A stretch of DNA of 64,000 bases from Candidatus Poribacteria bacterium (GCA_003635185.1 PYJA01000113.1:22645-86644), one strand, 5' to 3'; positions 36,881 to 46,294 are shown, numbered from the stretch's first letter. Notes: a model not told the origin generated them from the letters alone. Made by a program: numbers and translations.

Positions 36881-38503
36881 ATGAAACGGATAAATCTATT
36901 GATGGAAAAACGCACACTTGTGATGAGTATGCTGTTCATACTTGTTTTCGGAACACTGGTATCAGGAGAAATCAAATTCAGCTCCAAAACTGCAGCACCT
37001 CTGATAGGAGGTTCAAGCGGATCCGATTCGCCTTTGAAAAAGATAGATATCATCACAGGTGATGAGCAGTGGCCGAATGGAAAAAAAGTGCATGTATTCA
37101 TTGTTGCGGGTGCAAGGGGACTGGGCGTAGGTGAAGGAACGCTCGAACCGGTCACCATACTTGGAAAAACGCACTCTGTCTGGGAAGATGGGCCTGATTA
37201 TGTTGGCACCACAGACCCTAACGGCTCCTGGACATACAGCACAGCATCTTTAGTCGCAACTTTCATGACGAAGGAAATACCAGAAGACAGTGAACAGACA
37301 AGCTTTCCGTGGAGCGCGGAGGGCATTGTAAAACTGACCCCCTACGTTTGGCAGCAAAGCGTCTCTACTGGTGGTAGTGTCTCGTTGCCAATAACAATTT
37401 CGGGATCGTATTCTACGTCGGGAACCTGGACACTGAGTAGCGATCTTTCTACGAGACGGGCGGCTGCGTCTGGCACATCGGGCACGCATACGGTGGATGT
37501 TAAATACAAATGTACTTCCTGTAATAAGGAAGGCGATACAAAAGAATCCATCGGTGGTGCTGCTGCACATGCCGTTGAAACTTGTTCACGCGAAGGGTGT
37601 GATGTTAAATACAGAAAATGTGATACTACCGCCAAGGCATTGCATTCGCTGTGTGAGGGATGTAATGAGTATCGATGTGAAGCAACAGACAAGACGCATG
37701 AAAAAGTAGAAAGATGTATTTCCCATTACTATGGCTCTACGCTCATATACGGTTGCGGGCAATCTTATTGGTTGTGTGCAAGCGATGCGTCAAACCATAA
37801 AAATTGGTCGTATTGTAGTCGCCCTGGCATTACGCATGCATATCGATCCTGCGCTGCGTCAATGCACACGATACAAGCAAGCTGTCCTGAAACGGATGGA
37901 AACGGGAATACTTGCACTGTGACGGGGTTTTACCCGTGTGAGTATCATACACACAACTTCCCCACTGGCAGTGGCAGTAGCAGTGGCAATCAGAACAATG
38001 GCGGCGGTCAGAACAACAACGGCGGAGGTCAGAATAACAACAACGGCGGAGGTCAGAATAACAACGGCGGTGGCGGTGTGGGGCAAAACACCAACCAATA
38101 CGTTGACCCAAGCAATGGCGGCATGCCCGTAGCCAATGGCGGCTGCACCACACCCCCGGCAAATGGTGGTTGCACCACAACGCCAACGCTCGTCAACTGC
38201 GATAAGCGTTATGACTATAGCTGCTACGTCAAAGTCCGTAATGCTTATGAACACCAAGTGACCTGTGCAGGTTGTAATAGTCAGTATTGGACGTGCAACA
38301 GTTCCGATGTGGCAAAACACGGACTACGTAGCTGCACGCGCCCGAGGCAACATGGAGGTTCTCGGTGTGACAACCAATGGCGGCGATGCGCCCATAACCC
38401 ATATCCTATATATGGAGGCAATCAGATTCGTGATGCCGCACCGCCGTGTAGCACGCCGCCGAGTCACATTTACCTTGAGTGTTCAGGCCCTGTATTACCT
38501 TAA
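36881..38503 (+). CDS. Cys-rich secreted protein with CxxC-type repeats flanking an Asn/Gly/Gln-rich linker
   Basis: VKYKCTSCNK, CSREGCDVKYRKC, LCEGCNEYRC, YGCGQSYWLC, VTCAGCNSQYWTC; linker GNQNNGGGQNNNGGGQNNNNGGGQNNNGGGG. Confidence 0.75.
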   Translation: MKRINLLMEKRTLVMSMLFILVFGTLVSGEIKFSSKTAAPLIGGSSGSDSPLKKIDIITGDEQWPNGKKVHVFIVAGARGLGVGEGTLEPVTILGKTHSVWEDGPDYVGTTDPNGSWTYSTASLVATFMTKEIPEDSEQTSFPWSAEGIVKLTPYVWQQSVSTGGSVSLPITISGSYSTSGTWTLSSDLSTRRAAASGTSGTHTVDVKYKCTSCNKEGDTKESIGGAAAHAVETCSREGCDVKYRKCDTTAKALHSLCEGCNEYRCEATDKTHEKVERCISHYYGSTLIYGCGQSYWLCASDASNHKNWSYCSRPGITHAYRSCAASMHTIQASCPETDGNGNTCTVTGFYPCEYHTHNFPTGSGSSSGNQNNGGGQNNNGGGQNNNNGGGQNNNGGGGVGQNTNQYVDPSNGGMPVANGGCTTPPANGGCTTTPTLVNCDKRYDYSCYVKVRNAYEHQVTCAGCNSQYWTCNSSDVAKHGLRSCTRPRQHGGSRCDNQWRRCAHNPYPIYGGNQIRDAAPPCSTPPSHIYLECSGPVLP

Positions 38504-38538
38504 TTGTTAAAAAGGTGTTTCAGCCATCACTCAAACCC

Positions 38539-38562
38539 AGGCAGGTACTGCTGTACCTGCCT
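38539..38562 (+). terminator. Hairpin, possible transcription terminator after the Cys-rich gene
   Basis: Perfect 10-bp stem AGGCAGGTAC-TGCT-GTACCTGCCT; no clear T-tract. Confidence 0.45.
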
Positions 38563-38572
38563 CTCTCTCAAT

Positions 38573-38755
38573 TTTATAGTCCAATCCGAAAATATGTGGA
38601 CATCTCAATGAACAACAATCCCGCACCATTGCTGCTGGCGAGGTTAGGAAACCTCGCCAGCAGGGGGTACGCGTGTCTCGTGTGGACCGAAACCATCGCT
38701 GCTGGCGAGGTTTCCTAACCTCGCCAATGTCCAGGCGATTGTGAGTTTTACTATA
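38573..38755. repeat. MITE-like element, family I, two opposed core hairpins
   Basis: TTTATAGTCCAATCCGAAAATATGTGG ... GGCGAGGTTAGGAAACCTCGCCAGCAG ... GCTGGCGAGGTTTCCTAACCTCGCC ... GAGTTTTACTATA. Confidence 0.8.
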
Positions 38756-40746
38756 TGAAAACGACTCGTTACAAAAATCTTGTTTCCTGCCTTCTGCTAT
38801 TTGGCATTCTGTTTCTCGCTTTCTGGATACGCATTCAGAGCGCGGAGACACTCCCTGATGGACAATTCCTGGAAAATGATGGTTACTTTTACTATTGGCA
38901 AGCAAACACAATAGTGGAACAAGGCAAACTCCCACCGCGCGACATGCACCGATGGCTGCCGCTCGGTAGAGATAACGGATTGCTCTTGTCACTGTATCCA
39001 CATCTGCTGGCACGGACCTATAAAGCGGTCAACCTATTTTTCAAAGACGTATCGTTGTATCACGTCAGTCTTTACCTACCGACGATCTGTTTTGTGATTG
39101 GTTTAGGTGTTCTCTGTCTTTTCCTTTATAGCACGTTCGGTGCATTTGTGGCGAATACCACAGGAATCTTAATCGCAACGCTCCCTGGTACAATAGGCCG
39201 TAGTACTGTCGGATTTGGTGATAGAGATTGCTGGTGTCTGCTGCTTGCTATTGTTGTCATTGTTACCTACCTCATCGCGTTGCAAACACAAACCCCGCGC
39301 AAACGTACTGCTTGGACACTCATGAGTGGGTTTTTCACCCTTTTAGGTGGGTTATCATGGGAAGGATTTGGTGCATTTTTACTTATCATCTACGCGATAG
39401 AGATATGGCGATTTCTCACTTCAGAAAGAGAAACAGACATCTTATATTATCTACTTTGGGTCTGTTCCTTTGTTCCCGCGCTTTATCTTATCGCGCCTGC
39501 GTATCGTCGCGGTGAATTCTTTGCGGCACACCTTGCCGCCTTTGTTCTTGTGCTACCTATAGCAATTTTGGCAATGCGCGCACTCCGACACCTACTCCTT
39601 ACAATCCCACAGACAGCAGAGACGTTAAAAAGTCACAGCCGGAAACTTGCACTCGGGTTGACGGTCTTCATGCTCGGCATCGGACTTGTCTACTTTTTCA
39701 CACAACTCAAAAACTTTGGGACAACAACAATCCTATTGAACACTCCGCTCATGCAAACCGTTACGGAACTTCAAAATCCCCATTTTAACTTTTGGACTGG
39801 CAGGTACGGAAGCGGCTTTATTATTGCAAGCATCGCGCTTGTAGCTGGTGCCTACTATTGGAAACGCTTGATACTTGCACTACCGCTCTGTCTTTTCGCA
39901 TTAACCACCTTTGCGAGAAAACCGATAGATGCACTCTTCGGTGAATTGACAACCACGGTTCTCTTTTTTGTGGCACTCGCTGCCTGCGTTCTTGGATACT
40001 TATACACCGCTTTTTGCCAACAAAAACAAACGGATAAAGCACAACTTGCATATATCTTCTTGGCTTTGTGGTTCTTTTTATGGACTGCACTCTCCCGCGA
40101 CGCAATGCGTTATGACTTTTTTATCGGTATATCTGTTGCCTTCTTTACTGCGCTCGGTATTAAAGCATTCGCGGCAGCAGCTGGGAATTTCGTGAACAAC
40201 ACACGCGCTGGCACAATCGCAGCAACCACTGCACTTGTCCTCATCCTCTTTTGGGCACCCACAGGTGGACATGCGCGTTTCTCACTTTATGCTTCAGAGC
40301 AGATGCGGGCTGCAATACCCGGACAGCACTCTCAAATTAACAACACTTTTTACTGGATAAAAACAAACGTCAAAGGCGGTGTAGTTGCTGCACATTGGCG
40401 GTCCGGTAGCCAACTCAATGTGCTCGCTGGTGTCAAAACGATCACTGATCAGGATCATTATATACCCAACTGGATATACTTATACAACCAACACGTGCAT
40501 CATGCTGCCAACGAACGCGAAGCACTTGAATACCTAAAAACACACGAAGCTACACACATCCTTATCACACCTGATGACCCGCATGACTCCTTCCTGAATA
40601 GAAATCCACTCGGCAACAGAGGTTTCAAACCCTTGTTTCCCAAATCCTACTTTGACACATCTTCCATAAAACTTTGGGAAATTCACTACCCGCCTGATAT
40701 AGAAGTAGACCCGAAATATCTTGAAATAGCGGTGCCGAAAGAATAG
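38755..40746 (+). CDS. STT3/AglB/PglB-like oligosaccharyltransferase family membrane protein
   Basis: LENDGYFYYWQANTIVEQGKLPPRD...GTIGRSTVGFGDRDCWCLLL; multi-TM; soluble C-term TFYWIKTNVKGGVVAAHWRSGSQLNVLAGVKTITDQDHY. Confidence 0.75.
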   Translation: MKTTRYKNLVSCLLLFGILFLAFWIRIQSAETLPDGQFLENDGYFYYWQANTIVEQGKLPPRDMHRWLPLGRDNGLLLSLYPHLLARTYKAVNLFFKDVSLYHVSLYLPTICFVIGLGVLCLFLYSTFGAFVANTTGILIATLPGTIGRSTVGFGDRDCWCLLLAIVVIVTYLIALQTQTPRKRTAWTLMSGFFTLLGGLSWEGFGAFLLIIYAIEIWRFLTSERETDILYYLLWVCSFVPALYLIAPAYRRGEFFAAHLAAFVLVLPIAILAMRALRHLLLTIPQTAETLKSHSRKLALGLTVFMLGIGLVYFFTQLKNFGTTTILLNTPLMQTVTELQNPHFNFWTGRYGSGFIIASIALVAGAYYWKRLILALPLCLFALTTFARKPIDALFGELTTTVLFFVALAACVLGYLYTAFCQQKQTDKAQLAYIFLALWFFLWTALSRDAMRYDFFIGISVAFFTALGIKAFAAAAGNFVNNTRAGTIAATTALVLILFWAPTGGHARFSLYASEQMRAAIPGQHSQINNTFYWIKTNVKGGVVAAHWRSGSQLNVLAGVKTITDQDHYIPNWIYLYNQHVHHAANEREALEYLKTHEATHILITPDDPHDSFLNRNPLGNRGFKPLFPKSYFDTSSIKLWEIHYPPDIEVDPKYLEIAVPKE

Positions 40747-40798
40747 TTGGGTCCGTAGATATTTGTCAAAATGTATCGCTATTCGAAGCTCGTTCTTG

Positions 40799-40858
40799 TA
40801 AGGGGGCGAGGTTAGGAAACCTCGCCACAGGACCGATTTATTTTCTTAAACTTCATTC
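40799..40858. repeat. Core hairpin plus one family II terminus (partial)
   Basis: GGGGCGAGGTTAGGAAACCTCGCCACAGG...ATTTATTTTCTTAAACTTCAT. Confidence 0.6.
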
Positions 40859-41007
40859 AAGGGGGGAATGCGTCCGTCCTGTTAAGATAACGGAAATACG
40901 TGAGTTGCAAATTTTTTCCTTGCAAATTCCGACTAATTTAGGATATACTTTATAGACATAATGAGAACACAACACAGAAGCTTAGTTTTGAAATAAAGGT
41001 GAGATAG

Positions 41008-41418
41008 ATGCTTTTTAATTTTGCAAATGTTCTAATTTTCTTAGTTGTCGGTTGCTTGTTTGTCGTCCTCAATCTTACTATTTCTCGTCTTCTGCATACA
41101 AAACTATTTTCAGGCGAAAAATATATCCCTTATGAATGTGGGGAAGACCCAATTGGCGACACACGCATTAAGTTCAACACGCGCTTTTATGTTATTGCTC
41201 TCATTTTCCTTATCTTTGACGTGGAAGTCGTGTTCCTTCTTCCATGGGCAGTCGTGTTCCGAGAGTTAGGACTCTTTGCATTTTTGGAAATGCTTGTCTT
41301 TATCGCGATCTTGTTAGTCGGTCTCGCTTATGTGTGGGCAAAAGGCGATCTTGAGTGGATCCGCTCTACGCAATTAGAGGTACAATCCTTCCAAAGGGAG
41401 GAAAGTTATGATAATTGA
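41008..41418 (+). CDS. nuoA: NADH-quinone oxidoreductase subunit A
   Basis: [46 protein letters not shown]. Confidence 0.95.
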   Translation: MLFNFANVLIFLVVGCLFVVLNLTISRLLHTKLFSGEKYIPYECGEDPIGDTRIKFNTRFYVIALIFLIFDVEVVFLLPWAVVFRELGLFAFLEMLVFIAILLVGLAYVWAKGDLEWIRSTQLEVQSFQREESYDN

Positions 41419-42022
41419 TGAGAAATTAGATAAAAACGTTATTGTTACTTCAGTTGATACTGTCGCGAACTGGGCACGTTCTTCCGCGCTCTGGCCAATG
41501 ACATTCGGACTTGCGTGCTGCGCCATTGAATTTATGGCAACTGGCGCTTCTAACTACGACTTGGACAGGTTCGGGGCAGGCGTTCCGCGTGCAACACCGC
41601 GCCAATCTGATTTAATGGTAATTTCTGGTACCGTAACGCTAAAAATGGCAACACGTATCAAACGTCTTTATGAACAGATGCCTGAACCGAAGTATGTCAT
41701 CTCTATGGGGAGCTGCGCTACCAGTGGAGGCCCATATTGGCAGCATGGATATCATGTTCTCAAAGGAATCGATCGAATTATTCCTGTTGATGTTTATGTC
41801 CCCGGATGTCCGCCACGGCCAGAAGCACTTATTGAAGGTTTGTTGAAATTACAGGAAAAAATAAAAACACAAACCGTCGCAAAACGTTCCAATGTTCCGT
41901 TCCTCAAGCGGCTATTTACCAAAACAGAATGGTACGAACACGAAAAAACTGAAAAAGCAGAGGGAGCAGAGGAAACTGAAGCACCAGATACTGAAAACGA
42001 AAAACCTGAAAGCACTGAATAA
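41408..42022 (+). CDS. nuoB: NADH-quinone oxidoreductase subunit B
   Basis: [31 protein letters not shown]...[13 protein letters not shown]...[11 protein letters not shown]. Confidence 0.96.
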   Translation: MIIDEKLDKNVIVTSVDTVANWARSSALWPMTFGLACCAIEFMATGASNYDLDRFGAGVPRATPRQSDLMVISGTVTLKMATRIKRLYEQMPEPKYVISMGSCATSGGPYWQHGYHVLKGIDRIIPVDVYVPGCPPRPEALIEGLLKLQEKIKTQTVAKRSNVPFLKRLFTKTEWYEHEKTEKAEGAEETEAPDTENEKPESTE

Positions 42023-42066
42023 AATAATACCATATCTAATTGACAAATCGTCATAATAGATTGTCC

Positions 42067-42139
42067 GTCGGGTTGAGTTTATGAAACCCGACATGGCACT
42101 ATAAAAGTCGGGTTTCGCTCTGCTCTGCCCGACCTACAA
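42067..42139. repeat. Intergenic inverted-repeat element (GTCGGGTT family) between nuoB and nuoC
   Basis: GTCGGGTTGAGTTTATGAAACCCGAC...GTCGGGTTTCGCTCTGCTCTGCCCGACCTACA. Confidence 0.7.
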
Positions 42140-42200
42140 AGTAATGTTCTATTATCACATAGAAATGGTGTAACACTATCCCATCTGGAGTAGATATTAC

Positions 42201-42686
42201 GTGAACCCAGAAGAAATCTATAAGACATTAACTGACAAGTTTGGTGAATCTATCCTCGGTTTTGACACTGAACTCGCTGGCGATCCAATCATTCAAATTG
42301 TGCCTGCAGCTATCGCAGACGTATGTCAATATCTTGCCGAAACTGACACGTTGGCGTTTGATTCATTGATGTGTCTTAGTGGTGTTGATCTGGGTGCTAA
42401 GGAAGAAGAACTCTTTGTCGTTTACCATCTCTATGCCATGCAACATCGGCATAGTGTGGTTCTGAAAGTATCCGTGCCGAAAGGTGATGCGCATCTTCCG
42501 AGCGTCTCACGTATCTGGAAAACTGCCGACTGGCATGAGCGTGAAGCGTACGATCTATATGGTATACTCTTTGAAGGACATACTGACCTTCGCCGTATCC
42601 TACTTCCCGATGATTGGGAAGGATACCCCTTACGAAAAGATTACAAAGAACCTGATCTTTATCGTGGCATGCGCGTACCTTACTAA
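42201..42686 (+). CDS. nuoC: NADH-quinone oxidoreductase subunit C
   Basis: SRIWKTADWHEREAYDLYGILFEGHTDLRRILLPDDWEGYPLRKDY. Confidence 0.95.
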   Translation: MNPEEIYKTLTDKFGESILGFDTELAGDPIIQIVPAAIADVCQYLAETDTLAFDSLMCLSGVDLGAKEEELFVVYHLYAMQHRHSVVLKVSVPKGDAHLPSVSRIWKTADWHEREAYDLYGILFEGHTDLRRILLPDDWEGYPLRKDYKEPDLYRGMRVPY

Positions 42687-42742
42687 GTAATAAGTGAAAT
42701 AAAGAGACATAATAGATAAAGTCAATCCACAAAACCCGCACT

Positions 42743-43948
42743 ATGGAAACTACACAACAAACAGAATCAAAGATCATTGAACTGAAACCGTTTACTGACG
42801 AAATGGTAGTGAACATGGGACCTCAGCACCCGAGCACGCACGGGGTGTTACGTCTGGAACTGATATTAGATGGTGAGGTTGTGCGGGAAGCGATTCCACA
42901 TATCGGTTATCTGCATCGCTGTTTTGAGAAACATTCAGAAAATCTCTCTTACCCCCAAATCATTCCTTTTACGGATCGCATGGATTATGTGGCTGCGATG
43001 AATCAAAATTGGGGATTTTGTCTTGCTGTTGAAAAACTGATGGCAGCAGATGAAAAAAAGGATTTTGCAGTGCCAGAACGGGCAGAATATCTGCGGGTGC
43101 TTATCTGCGAATTAAATCGGATTGCGAGCCATCTGCTCTCTTTTGGCACTTACGGTATGGACACTGGGGCGGTCACTCCGTTTTTCTATGCGTTTCGTGA
43201 TCGGGAACGACTTCTCTTACTTTTTGAGAAGATTTGCGGGGCACGGCTCACCTATAACTATATCCGTATCGGTGGTGTCTCTGAAATCATCCACATGGAA
43301 CCCGGTTCGCTTGATGAGCAGAATTTTTTAGACGAAGTTAAAGACTTTCTTGACTATTTTGAACCGAAGATTGACGAATATAATGATCTGTTAACATCAA
43401 ATAGTATTTTCTCTGAGCGGACTATGGGGGTCGCTGTGATGTCTGCAGAGATGGCATTGAGTTACGGTGCCACCGGTCCGAACCTTCGCGGTTCAGGTGT
43501 CGATTGGGATCTGCGACGGGATGAACCCTATTCTATCTATGATCGGTTCGATTTTGAGGTGCCTGTCGCTAAGGATATTCCGGAGTTAGGGGCTGTTGTC
43601 GGAGATTGTTGGAGTCGTTACAAAGTGCGTATGGACGAAATGAAAGAATCCGTACGTATTGTTCGGCAAATTTTAGCAGAAGGTCTTCCCGACGGTCCTG
43701 TTATGGCAGATTTGAAGGCTGTTCGCCCGCCAAAAGGTGAAATCTATTTCCGTAGTGAAGCACCGCGCGGGGAACTCGGATTTTACATCGTCAGTGACGG
43801 CACACCGAAGCCAGTACGCCTTAAAGGCCGTTCGCCCTGTTTTAGTGCCTTAAGCGCGCTACAAGAACTGAGTCGTGGTTTGATGGTTGCAGATATTATC
43901 GCAATTATCGGCAGTATTGATATTGTCATGGGAGAAGTTGATCGGTAA
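42743..43948 (+). CDS. nuoD: NADH-quinone oxidoreductase subunit D
   Basis: NMGPQHPSTHGVLRLELILDGEVV...HIGYLHRCFEKHSENLSYPQIIPFTDRMDYV...DIVMGEVDR. Confidence 0.97.
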   Translation: METTQQTESKIIELKPFTDEMVVNMGPQHPSTHGVLRLELILDGEVVREAIPHIGYLHRCFEKHSENLSYPQIIPFTDRMDYVAAMNQNWGFCLAVEKLMAADEKKDFAVPERAEYLRVLICELNRIASHLLSFGTYGMDTGAVTPFFYAFRDRERLLLLFEKICGARLTYNYIRIGGVSEIIHMEPGSLDEQNFLDEVKDFLDYFEPKIDEYNDLLTSNSIFSERTMGVAVMSAEMALSYGATGPNLRGSGVDWDLRRDEPYSIYDRFDFEVPVAKDIPELGAVVGDCWSRYKVRMDEMKESVRIVRQILAEGLPDGPVMADLKAVRPPKGEIYFRSEAPRGELGFYIVSDGTPKPVRLKGRSPCFSALSALQELSRGLMVADIIAIIGSIDIVMGEVDR

Positions 43949-43991
43949 GCCTGTGGCAACGCGAGATTTAACTTGTGGGTTAGGAGATTAG

Positions 43992-45230
43992 ATGCCAGAA
44001 ATTTTTTCTGAAGGTTTCTTTCCCAATATAAATTTGCAAGACGAAACCAATTGGGCAACAGATTTTGTACGGGATGTTATCATTCCACGATTGCCAGAAG
44101 CGGTCGCGGGGCATTTCCCTGTGGAATTAGGCACTGTTCTCGTTATGGTTGCTTTTGCTGGTATTTTCGTTGCTGTTGTCCCTTTACTCCCTTTGGTATT
44201 GGTGCTTGCTGAACGGAAAGTCGCTGCACGTTTCCAGAACAGAACAGGTCCCATGCGCGTTGGCCCTTGGGGCACTTTGCAAACATTGGCAGATGGTATA
44301 AAACTCATCTTCAAAGAGGACTATATCCCACCACAAGGCGATAAACTCCTTTTCCTGCTTGCTCCTTATATTATATTTGCATGTTCTTTCGCGGTGTTTG
44401 CCGCAATTCCGTTCGGTGATGGAATCCCTATTCCTGGAGACTTTAATATTGGAATCTTCTATATTATGGCAATCTCATCAGTGATTGTGATGGGCGTAAT
44501 TATGGCGGGTTGGTCCTCAAATAGCAAATGGTCGCTGTTGGGTTCTTTACGTTCCGCTGCACAGATAGTCAGTTATGAAATCCCGCTCGGTCTCTCTATA
44601 TTAACAGTCGTTATGCTGGTTGAAAGTTTGGGAATGCAGCAGATTGTGGCAAGTCAGGATGGTGGTATTTTTACTTGGCTCATTTTTCGGACACCTTTTA
44701 CCTTTATTGCATTCTTTATCTTCTTTATATCTTCTATTGCGGAGGTCAACCGAACGCCATTTGATCTACCCGAAGCGGAGTCTGAGATTGTTGCCGGATT
44801 CCATACCGAATATAGCGGCATGCGTTTTGCCCTCTTCTTTATTGCTGAATATGCAAATATGTTCGCGGTGAGTGCAATTGGTGTTACACTTTTCCTCGGA
44901 GGATGGCAAGGTGTCTTACCGGGTTACGATTTCCTCGGAGGTTTCCCCGGGTTCGTTATCAAAACATTAGGTCTCGTCTTCCTAATGATGTGGTTGCGGT
45001 GGACACTGCCTCGTCTTCGTGTGGATCAACTCATGAATCTGTGCTGGAAATACTTTATACCGATTTCATTCTTTAACATTTTAGGCACAGGAGTATGGGG
45101 ATTGATTTTTAGACATGATGATGTGTGGAGCATTGGAATCAGCTGTGCTATAATCTATGTTGGTTTAATCAGTGCTTATGCAGTTGCTGGGAGAAGTCTG
45201 GCACGAAAACCTGAGCCACAACCGAGTTAA
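43992..45230 (+). CDS. nuoH: NADH-quinone oxidoreductase subunit H
   Basis: LAERKVAARFQNRTGPMRVGPWGTLQTLADGIKLIFKED...EVNRTPFDLPEAESEIVAGFHTEYSGMRFALFFIAEYANM. Confidence 0.97.
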   Translation: MPEIFSEGFFPNINLQDETNWATDFVRDVIIPRLPEAVAGHFPVELGTVLVMVAFAGIFVAVVPLLPLVLVLAERKVAARFQNRTGPMRVGPWGTLQTLADGIKLIFKEDYIPPQGDKLLFLLAPYIIFACSFAVFAAIPFGDGIPIPGDFNIGIFYIMAISSVIVMGVIMAGWSSNSKWSLLGSLRSAAQIVSYEIPLGLSILTVVMLVESLGMQQIVASQDGGIFTWLIFRTPFTFIAFFIFFISSIAEVNRTPFDLPEAESEIVAGFHTEYSGMRFALFFIAEYANMFAVSAIGVTLFLGGWQGVLPGYDFLGGFPGFVIKTLGLVFLMMWLRWTLPRLRVDQLMNLCWKYFIPISFFNILGTGVWGLIFRHDDVWSIGISCAIIYVGLISAYAVAGRSLARKPEPQPS

Positions 45231-45290
45231 TTATCCACCTATGCTATAGGAGCGACCTTTATACCCAAATTTGAATAGGTAGCAATAGTT

Positions 45291-45378
45291 TGTAGGTTGG
45301 GTAGAGCGTAAGCGAAACCCAACATGTAAGCACAAATAACTTAATTTTGTCGGGTTTCGCAAACTCTACCCGACCTAC
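45291..45378. repeat. 88-bp MITE-like element between nuoH and nuoI
   Basis: TIRs TGTAGGTTGGGTAGAG / CTCTACCCGACCTACA (15 of 16 complementary). Confidence 0.85.
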
Positions 45379-45410
45379 AATTACTACAGACATCAAAGGG
45401 AACATTCGTT

Positions 45411-46130
45411 ATGGACAAATATATACGCAACATTTACAAAGGTGTTTACACCGTCCTCGTTGGCATGCGGGTCACAATTCGGCAGTTTTTTCAACCGAAC
45501 GTGACGCACCAATATCCTTACGAACACGATTTTGAAAAGAAGCAGAACGTGCGGGAGATTCCAAAAGGCTATCGTGGGCAACTCTACAATCGGATTGAAG
45601 ATTGCATCGGGTGTAAAAAGTGTGAGTTAATTTGCCCTGTGGATTGTATAACGATTACAGGTGACAAACTTCCGAAAGGTGAACAACTGTGGGATAGCAT
45701 GAACGTTGTGCATCTCAAGGATGGACGCGAAGTTATCGGCATCATTGAAGGGGACGACAAAAAAATAATGTCAGAAGACTCAATGACAATTACAAATATC
45801 ACTACCCGCTTAGGTCCACAAGAAGTCATTGATCGTTTGGAAGCATCGGAGGATGAAAGTCGGGCCGAAACCTTTTCAACAGACGAAGTATCACGCGTTG
45901 TTACGCGTAACCCCGTTGTTTTCTATCTTGACCAGTTCGATATTGATATGTCCCTCTGTATGTATTGTGGTCTTTGCACCGAAGTGTGTCCCACACAATG
46001 TCTCGTTATGAAGGATTCACTTGAAGGGATTGAGTATTCAAGTTTTGACCGCACAGACTTAATCTTTGAGTTTGACAAGCAGGAGATGTACGATAAAGAC
46101 GAAACGGATAACACAGAAGCAGCAGATTAG
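45411..46130 (+). CDS. nuoI: NADH-quinone oxidoreductase subunit I, with enlarged spacer between the two 4Fe-4S motifs
   Basis: CIGCKKCELICPVDCITI ... CMYCGLCTEVCPTQCLVM. Confidence 0.93.
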   Translation: MDKYIRNIYKGVYTVLVGMRVTIRQFFQPNVTHQYPYEHDFEKKQNVREIPKGYRGQLYNRIEDCIGCKKCELICPVDCITITGDKLPKGEQLWDSMNVVHLKDGREVIGIIEGDDKKIMSEDSMTITNITTRLGPQEVIDRLEASEDESRAETFSTDEVSRVVTRNPVVFYLDQFDIDMSLCMYCGLCTEVCPTQCLVMKDSLEGIEYSSFDRTDLIFEFDKQEMYDKDETDNTEAAD

Positions 46131-46162
46131 GAAAATTTTAAGATCAAAGTCTTTATAACAAG

Positions 46163-46294
46163 CAGGACTTACGCATTTTCTCTTAAAGTCCCCCTGATAA
46201 GGGGGATTTAGGGGGTTAAAAAGACTAAAAATACTGAATAATGGACTATTTAACCCCCCTACCCCCTTATCAAGGGGGAACTGTGTAAGTCCTG
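46163..46294. mobile_element. 132-bp MITE with 7-bp target-site duplication between nuoI and nuoJ
   Basis: TIRs CAGGACTTACGCA / TGTGTAAGTCCTG, inner CCCCCTGATAAGGGGG and CCCCCTTATCAAGGGGG; flanking TAACAAG at 46156-46162 and 46295-46301. Confidence 0.9.

Noticed and set aside
37859-38320. 153-aa minus-strand ORF and overlapping frames
   Set aside because: Produced by low-complexity N/G-rich coding sequence of the Cys-rich gene on the other strand
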